Assembly (NCBI GenBank): GCA_029959085.1
Contig: JARWIR010000002.1
Coordinates: forward strand, 33,505,733 to 33,569,732
Reading direction: 5' to 3'
DNA from: Nemophila menziesii
Lineage: Eukaryota > Streptophyta > Magnoliopsida > Boraginales > Hydrophyllaceae
Length of the DNA stretch: 64,000 nucleotides
Positions within the stretch are counted from its first letter, which is position 1, and each line of letters begins with the position of its first letter. A program made the translations under genes and the position numbers. This document shows, one piece after another, positions 23,077 to 33,889 of the stretch. A model generated the notes under the pieces. That model was given only the letters and a program-made list of their open reading frames with translations, did not search any database and was not told the DNA's origin.

Positions 23077-24311
23077 TAAAATAGAAACAAAGGCCTTTTA
23101 GGTGAACGCAAAAGGTAGAATCTAATAAATATCCCCAAAGCACAACTTAAAACAAATCTCATATAGTATGATCTAGGAATTAATTTACACATACACATGT
23201 CATGCAAAATCAAACCCAAATTAATATCAATCCAAAATTAATTTCATAATGCTAGAAGGTTATGCTTGGTACTTATCTCAAGATGGTGTCTATAGGGTGT
23301 TCATCGATCCTTACTTGCTTTGAACGCTCCACTTAGCATACTCCCTGTTAGCTGAATCACAGACTCATTATGTATCTAGGAATCACGAGGTCTTTACGGT
23401 TTTAGGGTAGGCTTAGGGACGATATGGTAATTTGGTAGGTTTGAAATGAGCTTTTGGCTCTCTCCTCACTTACCATCAACAAACTGTCCTAGAGCTTGAG
23501 TTTACACTCGAATATGTTCTCACTCAACCCATTTGACGCGCTAATTTAGCGTCCCCAAATTAACCCAATAAGCACTAAAGACGATTCACATAAAAATTTC
23601 CTCGTTGCCGGTCCAAATATATATTCTTTTCATATGAAATTTCTTTTTTTTTCTTTTCTTTTGTATAGCTCTAACTCTCTTTTTGATGTTGAGATATCAT
23701 GCTATTTTTTTCATAAATTTTTCTTCTTTTCATAACTTTTCATATCTTTTTATTTCATTTACTCTTACCCCGGCAAAGGGTTACAATATAATCACTGTGA
23801 ATCATCATAAAAATATAAAACAGAGCACAATGATAAGCTCAAAAATCCCAACCCAATGTAAATTCCCATAATAGTGGACCCACCACCCCAAACACAGGCT
23901 CAAGCCAGGAAGTCTCAGGATCGTGATTCAAGTGCAGGTCATATGATAATGCCTAATAAAATAAAGGGATATTGGCTTATAATGTGGCAACAAAAGAAAG
24001 GCTTAAAGACTAAAAATTTGGCTAAGAAGGATATAATTAAATTCAGGAATAGAAGGCCAAAAAGGATTCAAAGGGCTAACAAAGAACTGCCTCTATCATT
24101 TTCCTATTTACACAACATGCCTCTAGTTCATACCTAAGTGGGTTATCTACTCATTCAGATCTCACGTTCTACACACCACTCATTATCCTTAAGCACAAGT
24201 TTACTTCTTTTGCATTGTTCATTGATTCTTCCTATCAATTATCTCATATTTGCATGCAATCTAAGTGCGTTTTACACTAACTCCTCAAGTCAACTATTTT
24301 CTATCATAAAT
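23077..24311 (-). other. Long 3' noncoding region of element F
   Basis: No gene. Colinear by eye with the 3' noncoding regions of C, B, H and I; includes the minus-strand block TAACCCTTTGCCGGGGTAA (23767-23785), GGGTCCAC (23877) and the GACCCGCACTTG-like block. Open frames here on either strand are short and not shared. Confidence 0.55.
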
Positions 24312-24790
24312 TCATAAAAAGCATGCTTGATGGGGGCATTTAAAATACTCTACAATCAACGCAACCCTTAGATTAATTTTTATTGAAAGCATGTAAAACA
24401 CAAAAAATTGGGATGAGGCAACGAACCCCACCCAAACCTCAAAAATGAGTCGTGTTCCCAGGACTCGAAAAAGACTCAATAAAGCAAATAAACAAATAAA
24501 GAAAATGAGAAAGGGATAGGAAAACGTATCTGAACCAGCACGAAGCTGGTTTCCATGGTTGCGTGTAGGTGGAGCTCCTCTTGTTGCGTAGGTGGCATGT
24601 TGAACATTGCTCACTCCATGTAATATGTTTTTGCATAAGCTCCAACTCTTTTGCGACTTTTCCTATGGTTGTAAACACCTCTTCATGATTATCCTCCAAA
24701 ATTTTCATTCTTTCAACTACATCTTTCAACACCAAAAGTAATACAAGGTTATTCAACTTCATCTTCCTCTTCATGGTATTCTTGACCTCC
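24312..24790 (-). pseudogene. env-position remnant of element F
   Basis: Short frames downstream of the CCCCAAACTCAAAACTTC motif (near 24810, minus-strand PPT-like) keep only the coiled-coil end (ILEDNHEEVFTTIGKVAKELE, 24700-24640), like LEENQEKMMSTLENVTKELD of A. The large central part of the env-like protein is absent. The hairpin with a GNRA-type loop follows at 24447-24466. Confidence 0.6.
24447..24466 (-). ncRNA. GNRA-type hairpin of element F
   Basis: The minus strand reads GAGTCCTG, loop GGAA, CACGACTC: seven of eight pairs with one C/C mismatch and a loop of the GNRA class. It lies downstream of the env-like region, as in C, H, I and B. Confidence 0.6.
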
Positions 24791-25184
24791 CAATCTTTGT
24801 CATCTCAATGAACCCCAAACTCAAAACTTCAAATAATCTAAAACTAGAGAAGAGTTTTGAAATTTGATGTTTTGAGGATTTTTAATGAAGGATTATGGTG
24901 TTATATGAGATGAGTAATGAATATGTAGTGGACTGGGGAAGGTTTAATGATTAGGATTGAAGCTTTGATGAAGAGGCTTAAAGTTGAAGAAGAAGATTCC
25001 TTGATTTTATTGAAGGATCGTGGTGTTGGATGTGTGTTTGGAATGGAATAGGAGGAAGGATAATGTTCTTGGGTGTTTTAGTGTTGTGGTGCAGGTATAT
25101 AAAGGGTTAGGATCTGAAAAATTCGTATTGGAGAGGATAGGGTTTCTTCTTGATGAAGTAAGAAGTGGAATTGGACATAAACTC
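24791..25184 (-). other. Leader between GC-rich tract and env-like region of F
   Basis: No gene. The minus strand has AT-rich text with repeated CATCAAAA/CCTTCAATAAA motifs similar to the leaders of A, C, H and I, ending in the PPT-like motif at 24810. Confidence 0.45.
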
Positions 25185-25525
25185 TTCAAAGCCGCCATCG
25201 GACCGGCATACCGGCAGAATCGCAGGCATACCGGTGGTGTGGATCTTCCTTTTTGCTTCTCTCAACAATAAACCCGAAACAGTAACCGAGGCCTCGTGTT
25301 CTTGGGCGCCGGCATACCGGTGCGCTGCTTTTCGAAAATCTCGCTTCGTCAAAATAAATGAGTCACCAAACCCGAGGGCTCTTGTTTCATTCTGGCCGGC
25401 TCTTGGTGCCCTGGGCGGCAATACCGGTGCGCTCGGTTTTACTTGGACGTGCTCTCAGCAATATACCCGAGTCCACCAACCCGAGGGCTCGTGTCACCCC
25501 ACCGGTACACCGGTGGTTTGACCGG
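25185..25525. repeat. GC-rich palindromic tract of element F
   Basis: Repeats of the ACCGGCATACCGG / ACCGGTACACCGGT type (25202, 25228, 25312, 25421, 25500), nearly self-complementary, spaced by GC-rich text with CCCGAGGGCTC repeats (25370 and 25480). ORFs on both strands here are by-products. Confidence 0.72.
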
Positions 25526-25709
25526 CCTACTGGTCAGCGATACGAATTTTTCCCTTTTTCGTTCTTTTTCGTTCCTTAGCACCCCAAACTCAATTCTTGC
25601 ACCATTAACACACTACCTTTCTCATTTCTTTTAAAAATAGACACTAAGACTCGACAATTATTTAGAATTATACACTAGGAATTGAAAAACAGAAAGCAAA
25701 TTAAAACAT

Positions 25710-25755
25710 GGGTTGTCTCCCAAGAAGCACTTTTGTTTATTACGTCTTTAAGTTC
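25710..25755 (-). promoter_or_regulatory. Conserved post-coding block of F
   Basis: The minus strand reads AAAGACGTAATAAACAAAAG, then GGGAGACAACCC. Shared, at the same place, with I (61627-61663), C (33890-33930) and B. Role unknown. Confidence 0.5.
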
Positions 25756-25839
25756 GATGCGTTACCTTCCATGAAGATGGTATTGAGGCCTTTGCGGTTC
25801 TCCTCTGCTTAAATTTGCCTCGTCCTTGGCATGTAAGCT

Positions 25840-26360
25840 TTAGAACCTCCCCCTTAGAATTTTATTTAATCGATCTCTGAAAGAGGGAGGGTAGTATCTT
25901 CGTTTTGCCTCCTTGCTCTCATGGCGAAACTCGTTTTCCACCAAACAATAGTTGATAACTGTCCTCAACGTTATAAGCTCATTTTTATTCTTTCCAATCT
26001 CGCGTTCCTCTTTAAAATATGGTGGGTAGGTGCTCCTCCTTGCCGCTTTACTCTCGCGGTGTAGCACCTTTCTTGTGTAGCACCTATTGATCATTTTTAG
26101 TAATAGAGGTGATTCTGATTTTTCAGCTCTAATGATGATTTGTGGTGGAGATGGTGATTGGTGAGCTTTTTGTGGCGGAGATTCAACTTCTATTTTATTG
26201 TGAAGCTTTAATTCTTCAATGTATTCCTCAACCACTTCATATCCGTCTTCGCTTTCAACCCAATCTTCCACTATTACCTCATCATATTCTTGATGTGGAA
26301 TCTCACTAATCTCGATCACCTCTGTTTCTTGTTTGCGTTCTGTATCTTGATCATGTTAAC
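25840..26360 (-). CDS. Unknown F-family ORF with duplicated motif
   Basis: Open frame of 159 residues (26319-25840), with alignable text reaching about 26350. An acidic first half (EYDEVIVEDWVESEDGYEVVEEYIEEL) and Pro-rich middle precede a basic second half with two copies of a motif: CYTRKVLHRESKAARRSTYP and, about 45 residues on, ENEFRHESKEAKRRYYPPSF. The same protein, with the same duplication, is in element I. I recognise no family. It takes the place of gag-pol in this element; a packaging or RNA-binding role is only a guess. Confidence 0.65.
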
Positions 26361-26379
26361 TTCTAGGAATTGCGTTGCT

Positions 26380-26930
26380 ACTCCTTCCTCTACCATGCTA
26401 ACAAGATCATCAATTACATGGTGGTCTCCATTTATAATCGGCACGGTGGTCATATCACTATCAATAATATCTTCTTTCAACACCTCTTCCTCAATTACTT
26501 CTTCAAGTTGGTCTTTTCATCCCTTGGGGGAGTTGACTCTGCACAAAACTTGCTACAATTGGCCATATATTCGTCTATTATCTTTTGTGTGGATGCACGG
26601 ATGGCTCTTCTTTCTTCTTCTTCTGCCTTAATTTCCTATGCTAGGCGCTGAACTCTAGCAAATGTCTCTTGTAATGTCTCTTGCTGATAGTGATGAGGTG
26701 GATAATGTTGAATGTTTTCAACCCATTCGTTGTTCCATCCTTTCTCTTGCTGATAGCGATATGATGGTTGTTGTTGATTATTCCCGTTCCATTGATTGTT
26801 CCATTCGTGCTCTTGCGGGTATTAATAAGGATGTTGGTAGAAGTTACTACCCCATTGCTGTTGTCCCAAAGAGTCTTCCCAAATGTCAAATGGATCGGGA
26901 TCTGTGTAATGTCCTCTATACATCTTCACT
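26380..26930 (-). pseudogene. Gln/Trp-rich N-terminal ORF remnant of element F
   Basis: The minus strand from about 26930 reads YRGHYTDPDPFDIWEDSLGQ then repeated H/Y-x-YQQE...W-N-N-W units (26870-26660) and FARVQRLA. Two in-frame stops (TAA after QHPY near 26822; TAG after QRLA near 26641) are each one C-to-T change from Gln. Not recognised; composition recalls the Gln/Asn-rich tail that follows gag in Athila elements. It may once have been one frame with the ORF at 25840-26319. Confidence 0.5.
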
Positions 26931-27055
26931 ATAACCTCTTGATCATTTCCTGAATATAAAAACCTGTAAAAGAAAACAAAAACAAAAACCAAGCGTAAAA
27001 CTAAAAAAATAAACAATTAAAACTACTAAAGGATTAATACCGGGGTCACACGCTA

Positions 27056-27078
27056 CCGTCCCCGGCAGCGGCACAAAA
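27056..27078 (-). promoter_or_regulatory. Primer binding site of element F
   Basis: The minus strand reads TGTGCCGCTGCCGGGGAC, one base shorter than TGGCGCCGCTGCCGGGGAC in C; Asp-tRNA-like. It lies 4-5 bp from the LTR end. Confidence 0.75.
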
Positions 27079-27082
27079 AACT

Positions 27083-28797
27083 AGGTGGGTCTTGGGGAGT
27101 TAAAAAATAATGCGATAAATAAAAGGAACCACAATACCGCAAGTGTACGGTTGTCCAAGTAATATCCGATAAATCGGGTTTCGTTCTCAGGGACGGATTA
27201 TGTTCAACCCAAATATCAGATAGTAGAAATAATTGCTTGACAGGAAAGTAAAATAATATGATTTTTGTTTGGTTTTTCTAATAACTAAAGATGCAAATAA
27301 ATAAAGACTAAAAGTAAATTAACGGAAAAGAAATAAAGCAGTAAATTGACTAACTTCAGAGATGAGAGATACTCGAGTCTCACAAGGAATCCACCTAAAT
27401 AACATAACCTATGCTTTGTTTAAGGGTAGAATTGGTATTATAATATTAGTCGGGACTCTAACGTCTCCTAGCCCCCTGTCGGGTGGACCTAGGAGCTATC
27501 CTAAAGTACTATAAACCCCTATATGGGAGAATATGCCTCTTCGGATGATATGAATTTATTTCTTTGGCTATGTTATTAGTTAAGCATGTCGGTCAATATC
27601 GGACATTACACTGGTATTACCTAAGTCTGTATTCAAACCCCCCGTCGGATGATCACTTTTGCCACTAAAGTGAATAGCCCAAATACTAAAAGCTAATTCT
27701 AGTTGCGCGGAAAAGAATTAGTAATTAAAACAAAGTAATATCCAATATATAAAACTCAATTCAATTTAAATCATAACAATCCCAAATTCAAAACATAGAA
27801 TAAATTAATTAGGGTTCATCCCTTTATTGCGATTCTCAAGTATATGGAAATTTAGTTCATGATAAAATTAAATACTGAAATTAAATATAAAGACATCATA
27901 TTCAATTACAGAAAAGAAATTGATAACCTAAGGGTTTGGTTGGCTGTTGTTGGAAGAACCGAATTCTTCCAGCTCTAGCTTCTCCTCTGCCTTCTTGCTC
28001 TGAAGTGTTTGACTCTCTCTCTAAGGATGATTTAATGTGATTCGTTTTACTTGGAGTGGAAGACAAGTAAAGGACTCTTTAATTCGCACCCCTAAAATAT
28101 AGGGAAGGTAAGATTTTGTTGTTGTTTTGGTCATATCTTCTTCAATACTTATCTGTTTGACGCGTTCTTTATATCGAAATCACTTGTCTCGGAAAGATCT
28201 ATCCATTGGTCCAAACCAATCTCCCAAATTTCTAGCCAATCTTTAGTTATGGGCTCGTCTTTGAACATGGCTGGAATTTCATATTTATTTGGCAACTTTA
28301 TCTTTTCCTTCTTTGCATATATCCTTCCTTAATCTTCTTATTTCCATGTATATCTTCTTTCCTTTACTTCTTAGACTTTACTTGGTCTCTAATTAATTAT
28401 CATATATCTTTTAAAGCTTCACAATAAATAAATAATTAAACCGCATATGCTTTAAAAATTAATAATTCATTAACTCAAGACTAGAAATAAGAAAGTACAC
28501 TCTAAAATTAGAAACCTCGAATGAAATACATCTATCACACTAAAAAAAATACTCTAAGACTTTAATTCTCACTTCTCCTCCTTGTATTGGTTTTTCATGA
28601 AATTTAAGAACCTACTAACTTTGCACTAAAAATAACCAGATTAACGCACAAAAGCTCTAAAAATGCGAATAGTCTAATTCCAAGGGGAGAAAGTGTAATA
28701 TGACGAAATAAGCATAAAAGTCTATCAAATAAGTCAAATATTCACCTAAAAGTATGTCTCCAAAGGGCTAATATTTAGAACAAATAGGGAGACATCA
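27083..28797 (-). repeat. 5' LTR of element F (1715 bp), TATA box deleted
   Basis: On the minus strand it starts TGATGTCTCC (28797) and ends next to the PBS. It lacks the 67 bp corresponding to 22213-22279 of the 3' LTR, including the only TATA box, so F can no longer make a normal genomic transcript. The GCCACT hairpin here is perfect (CACTTT/AAAGTG, 27653-27672). Confidence 0.92.
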
Positions 28798-28837
28798 GTA
28801 ATGGCCTGAGAAATTAGCCGATCCCAAGTCGTGAAAA

Positions 28838-29170
28838 CTAGAGAATTAAGATGTGATGCCCCTCCTCTAATCCGGCCCTCTGCCTAGCTTTACACAGAGT
28901 ATGGTCCGCCATCCTGTTGAAACAATGAGACAAATGTTTGAAGTACATGTTTTCATGCTCTTCTGCGATATGTTTAATCCTCTTAACGTAGGGTTTGACT
29001 TTCCACCACGGTGCTGGTAGTAACCTGATACATTGAATTACATCAACATTGTCCGAGCAAATGATGATTTTCTTTCCAGTTTCCTGTCGACACATCTTCG
29101 CAGCTTCAATAACACCATCTGCTTCTCCTTCAGCTGCTGACTCTACCAGAAATATTTTTGAGAATATTGA
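28838..29170 (-). pseudogene. RNase H-like (RVT_3 type) fragment
   Basis: The minus strand reads VESAAEGEADGVIEAAKMC then KIIICSDNVDVIQCI, KRIKHIAEEHENMYFKHLSHCFNRMADHTLCKAR. This is the plant RNase H-like domain found at the end of LINE polyproteins and in free-standing genes: AEGEADGV, CSDN, and N-x-x-AD-x-L. The upstream domains are missing. It is part of the DNA that was present before F and C inserted. Confidence 0.65.
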
Positions 29171-29325
29171 TTTAGTTGCCCGTTTTTGTGTCTCGCTTTA
29201 TAATTCTGATTCCACTGTGTTCTGTTTTATTTTTGAACGATTTATCACATATAAAGATTATATGAGTACTATTTAGTTCGTTAGGTGTTCATGGGTTCGA
29301 ACTCAAGTTACGTGGCAATCAAGAT

Positions 29326-30865
29326 TGATGTCTCCTCATTTGTAATAGATTTATGTTAGGATGAGACATCATTTTTAGTGATTTACAAGTCAATAATGTC
29401 GATTTTCTTGAGTTTTAGTGCACTTTCCTATTTTGAGTCTTGATTTGTAGAATTATTATTTTTAGAGCATATTGGGTTTAATTGTTTATTTAATGTGTAG
29501 CTTTAAAGATAATTATGGAGCTTAATTAGAGTCCAAGTCAAAGACAACAGCTTATGGAAAGAGATTTGCATGGTAATTGGAGATAAGGAAATAAAAGCTA
29601 AAAAGATGGAAAAGGAAAAGCTGCCTAAATCTGGGATTCTGCATACACGTCCAAAGATGTGGGTTTTTACCTAAGAAATAGGCCGAATTTGGAGATTTCC
29701 TTCTTTAGGGTCAAGATAATTCTGTTGCGATTCTTTTGGTATATTATGGAGCTCAATCCGACCAATAACGAAGAAGATATGCTCAAAACGGTGCAGCAGT
29801 GTTTATCTTTATTTCCATACGAATTTGAGTTGGGCTAGAAGTCCAATAACTTACCTCTTCCTCAAGAAAACGAATTAGGTCTTCTAAACACCTATAAATA
29901 CACCCTTATATCACTTGTAATTCACCTCTAAAAAAATCCTTGCCTCATAGTAATTAGTTCTTGAGGTTTTATTCTTCCAGTTTATTGTAGAGAGCAAGAT
30001 GATGTCTTTTGTAATTTCTTTTAGTTTATTTCCATCAGGTATGAACTAAACCTCCCATAGCTTGGGTTTTGCATATGTATAATCTATGAATTCTAATTCT
30101 TCTATCTAAGTTTCTTTGGGAATTATATGTTTTAATCTGATATTAGCTACTTACTTTATATTTGCTTATGTGTTTTGATTTATTGTCTTTCCTAGAACTG
30201 ATTACTTTAGGATTGTTTTAATAGTAGTTAGATGGTCTCTTTGACAGGGTGTTTAACTATTGAACCACCACATAATGTCTAGTGTCGATAGTAGTTCTGA
30301 CAAAACATGCTTCTAACTAGATAGTCATTAGGGTTTGTTTTAATCACCATATCACCAATTGATTGTAGTGTGCTGGATAGGGCCTTAGTGGCGTTTGATA
30401 ACCCTATTTGAGTCCTCGTCTTGGTTGTGCCGTAGCCCCCTTAGTCGCTCTCAAGGTCTAAGGTAGTGGAATTTAGAATCCTGACTAAGTATACCAAGAG
30501 CTAATATTCTCCCTTATGGACTAGATCATAGATAGAATTAGAAGGATTAGTGCATACTAGCAAAACCTAAGCTATATTTCTCATCTCATATTCTTAATTT
30601 TTTATTTTATTGTCTTTATTTTCTTAGTTTTAATTTCATAATTTCGATTCTGTTCCCTTTACTTATCTATTCTCTAATTATTTACTCTTACTCGTAATTT
30701 CTACTCACGCGATTAACACACTTAAGTCCCTGAGAACGAACTCTATTTATCATTAAAACTTGCATACGTCCTGTAATACTTGCAGTACTGTGCCTGTCTA
30801 GGGTGAGAGTGCGTAGTTTCTTGGTCTTATTTTGTATTAATTTTATCACACCCTAGGCGACACCA
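29326..30865 (+). repeat. 5' LTR of element C (1540 bp)
   Basis: Starts TGATGTCTCC, ends CGACACCA. TATA box TATAAATA at 29893-29900 in CACCTATAAATACACCC. The first 47 bp form an inverted repeat TGATGTCTC...GAGACATCA. Confidence 0.95.
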
Positions 30866-30871
30866 AGTTTT

Positions 30872-30889
30872 TGGCGCCGCTGCCGGGGA
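30872..30889 (+). promoter_or_regulatory. Primer binding site of element C
   Basis: TGGCGCCGCTGCCGGGGA, 6 bp after the LTR end. It pairs with the 3' end of a plant tRNA-Asp with one difference from the usual Athila form (CGTTGCC), from established knowledge of this clade. Confidence 0.85.
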
Positions 30890-31119
30890 CTTGTGTCTCG
30901 TTAGCGTGTGGGTTATCTATTTCGAGTAGTAGTTTTTAATTAGTTTTTACTTTTCAGTTTTTAGTTTAGCTTTTATTTTTCCAGATTTACGCTTGTGGTT
31001 TGCTTTAGTCTTTTTCAGGTTTCACAGTGTTTAATTCTTGGCCGCCCTTATCGGAGCCTGAGAGGAGCTTCAGACCTTACAACAAACGAGTTCGTGAGGA
31101 AAGAGCCTTAAGATGATCA

Positions 31120-33360
31120 ATGGCAGCCCAAGATCCACCACTCGGTGCACCACTTAGAGGGGGTCAACAAGATCCTCCTCTTGGTGTTCAAGATCCACCA
31201 CTCGGTGGACAAGAAGGACAACAATTACCAGCATGAGGAGTTAATGGGCAGAATAATCTTAATAATCAACAGAACCGAGTTGAACAAGACCTTCCCGGCT
31301 TTAATGTACCATTCCATGTTCAACCCATCGGTTACCGCCCTCCTGAGATTCCGAATATCAAATTTAGACCCGATCCGGGTATGCTCAGTCAATTTCAAAG
31401 TTTCGGACTCTACACTGGTACAGCAATACAAGATCCGGTAAAAGCGATTCAGAAGTTCATGCAGATTTGTGATGCCTACATTACTCCTGGCATTACACGC
31501 GAGCAACTGTATTGTCATATGTTTTCGTTTTTCTTGACCAGAAGAGCTAGCGATTGGCTAGAAAGACAACCACATGGAACCATTCATTCTTGGAGAGAAC
31601 TTCAAGTCGCATTCTTTAACAGATTTTATCCGAAGAGCATGAGACTTAAAGATCAAGCCGAGCTTGCGAGATTTTGCCAAGAAGATGGAGAAACAGTGGG
31701 AGAAGCATGGACAAGGTTTCAACAAAAATTAATTAGATGTCCGCTCCATGGTTATACACCTGCTTTACAACTTGCTATGTTCTATGAAGGTCTTAATGAC
31801 AAAGGTAGAGAAAAGGTGGATAACATTGGAAAGGGTAATTTCGTGTCCATGAATCACAATGAAGCTTCTGAGGTGTTAGAGAACATTATGGAACAAGAAA
31901 GAAGTTGGCCTTCAACGCGAGCTTCTGTAGCAAAGACCCGAGGAACGCTTCGTTTAGATGCAGAAATTGCGAACTCAACTCAAATATCCTCGTTAGAAAA
32001 TCAAATCAAGGAGCTGAGAATCGCGATGGAGAAGAATTTAGCCGCTACAAAGGTAGTACAAGAAGCACAAGGTTGTCAACAATGTGGAGTTAACGATCAT
32101 TTATGGGAAGAGTGCGAATCAAATCCGCAATCTGTTTACTTTATATCCAACCGATGGGGCAACCGCAACCATCCGGGTATGCAGTATTCAAATCCACAAG
32201 GGGCCGCTAATCCTGGTCATTATCAACCGCGACCCCAGAACAACTCTTATCAACAGAGAGGTCAGTACCAAAACCAATATCAGAATAAACCTGCTCCTCC
32301 ACAACAACCTGCTCAAGATGCTTATACCGATTCATTAGATCAGAAAGCTTTACCTCAGTATCCGAAAGAAGGATCTATGGACTATACACAGATAGTACAA
32401 GCTCTAGACCGTTTAAACACGACTATAAACGCTCAAGAAGAGAAGGTCCGAGGACACGATGCCATACTTCAGATGCTAAGTACTCAAGTAACACAGTTAA
32501 ACAAAGTGTTAACAAGTGTAGTAGAACAAAAAGAAGTAAAGGTAATCGAAGGAGGTGAAGACAATGATGGGTTCGAAGCTTGCAAGGCTATATGCCTTGA
32601 GATTGCAGAAGCGAAAGAGGAAGCACCACATGCTGCCATTAGTGCCGTGGGAGTTCCCAGTACTGAAGAAGAACCAACCAAGTCTAACCCCGTAGAATCT
32701 GACTGTTCTGAAGTTTATGTGGAGGACGATCAAGAGAAAGACGAATTTATAGAGTTACTGAGGAAGGTGCAAGAGGAGATTCGATCAGTAGTGGAATATG
32801 CAGCTGAGTTGGCTAAAGAGAAAGAGGAAGAGGCCTCAAAAGAGGAATCGAAAGATGAAGTGGCACCTGCTGTGCTAGAAGAGAAAGAAGAAGAGAAGGT
32901 GGAATCGCCACCTATTGCTCAACCAGTGTCATCAACTATTACAAATCCTAAGGATGACACTGCACTCAAGACATTTGTAGAGGCGTACCAACCTGAAAAT
33001 ATCAACGCCCAAATGCTTGAAATTGCGAAGAGAGGACTTACACCGCAACAAGTTTTTACGCAAGTTATTCCTGAGAAAGAGGCGAGTGTAGAAATCCCGA
33101 GAGAGAACCTGAGGGTTTCGAGAAGAAGTGAAAAAGAGCTACCAACAAAGCTTAAAGATCCGGGAAGTTTCAACCTTCCTATTCAATTACATGGTATGCT
33201 CAAGGTGAAAGCTATGTACGATGTGGGTTCTGGTGTGAATGTTATGCCTAAGTCCGTGTTCGAGAGACTTGGACTTCAGAAATCTGAGAAAACTCCAGTG
33301 AAGTTGCAGTTTGCTGACAACTCAGTTAAAAGGACTAGGGAACAGTGGAGGACGTCTTAG
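31120..33360 (+). pseudogene. Gag-protease of element C (one stop, one frameshift)
   Basis: ATG at 31120, Gly/Pro/Gln-rich leader with DPPLG repeats, TGA at 31234 (one C-to-T step from CGA), then open to 33360. Gag core 31381-31960 (FMQICDAYITPGITREQLY, WRELQVAFFNRFYPKS, RFCQEDGE..GEAWTRF), CCHC knuckle CQQCGVNDHLWEEC (32074-32115), Gln-rich region, long acidic coiled-coil linker (32480-32930), then retropepsin with PGSFNLPIQL and catalytic DVGSGVNVMPK. One base missing near 33332 shifts the frame relative to B; protease continues in the next frame from 33345. With only two lesions it was functional until recently. Confidence 0.93.
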
Positions 33361-33866
33361 TCCGTGCAGGTAATATCGCCATCCCTACTGACTTTGTTAT
33401 TCTTGAGTTTGATGCAGATAAGCAGGTTCCAATCATACTTGGACGGCCCTTCATGGCCACAAGTCAAAGTGTGATCAACTTCCAAGATGGGACCATCACC
33501 CTTCATGCAAAGAACGTATCTGAGACATTCTATGTCTTGGGTAAGAAACCAAGGAAGTTGGATCCCACCGTGCCTGTCATCCACAGCCTTTCACATCACA
33601 AAGTCCCTCCTGAGAAGATCCACTTAAAACCTGTGGATACTGAGCCAAACATTGAGTTTGGGGTTGGCCATGAAGTTTTATGGAAAGCTCACAAACGCGA
33701 GAATAGGCAACGAAGTTTCAAAGACTCGTGGATGGGACCATTCATTGTCACTAAGGTTGTTTCAGCCAAGGTGATTGAAATTCGCCCCAAAACTGGGGTC
33801 AAGCACAGATTAGTGGACGTTCATAGCCTTACTCGTTGTTGGGGAGGCTATATTCGCAAATCTTGA
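33345..33866 (+). CDS. Protease C-terminal half joined to integrase-like tail (element C)
   Basis: 173-residue frame. Residues 1-50: EDVLVRAG, FVILEFDADKQVPIILGRPF, the protease end. Residues 50-105 form a linker. Residues 105-173 (HEVLWKAHKRENRQRSFKDSWMGPFIVTKV..., ending RCWGGYIRKS) resemble the far C-terminal part of Ty3 integrases ([12 protein letters not shown] in A). RT, RNase H and the integrase catalytic core are missing in between; the same joint is seen in B, so it is a family trait rather than a private deletion. Confidence 0.8.
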   Translation: MEDVLVRAGNIAIPTDFVILEFDADKQVPIILGRPFMATSQSVINFQDGTITLHAKNVSETFYVLGKKPRKLDPTVPVIHSLSHHKVPPEKIHLKPVDTEPNIEFGVGHEVLWKAHKRENRQRSFKDSWMGPFIVTKVVSAKVIEIRPKTGVKHRLVDVHSLTRCWGGYIRKS

Positions 33867-33889
33867 CAGAGGTAACACGTCTAACTTTG

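Larger units (their letters stand above)
21265..28797 (-). mobile_element. Element F: gag/pol-less Athila-related LTR retrotransposon
   Basis: Both LTRs (21265-23040 and 27083-28797), PBS, PPT hairpin and PPT are present. The flanks are GTAGT (21260-21264) and GTAAT (28798-28802), a target duplication with one later change. The 4.0-kb interior has no gag, protease, RT or integrase. It has a Gln/Trp-rich ORF remnant, a second ORF with a duplicated motif, a GC-rich tract, a decayed env-like region and the conserved 3' noncoding region. It must have moved with proteins of another element. Confidence 0.88.

Noticed and set aside
25020..25634. Overlapping ORFs on both strands in the GC-rich tract of F
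   Set aside because: Same reason: repeat-driven, not shared as protein with the tracts of other elements.
29280..29320. tRNA-derived SINE suggested by GGGTTCGAACTC
   Set aside because: Only a B-box-like string; no A box, no tail and no target duplication seen.
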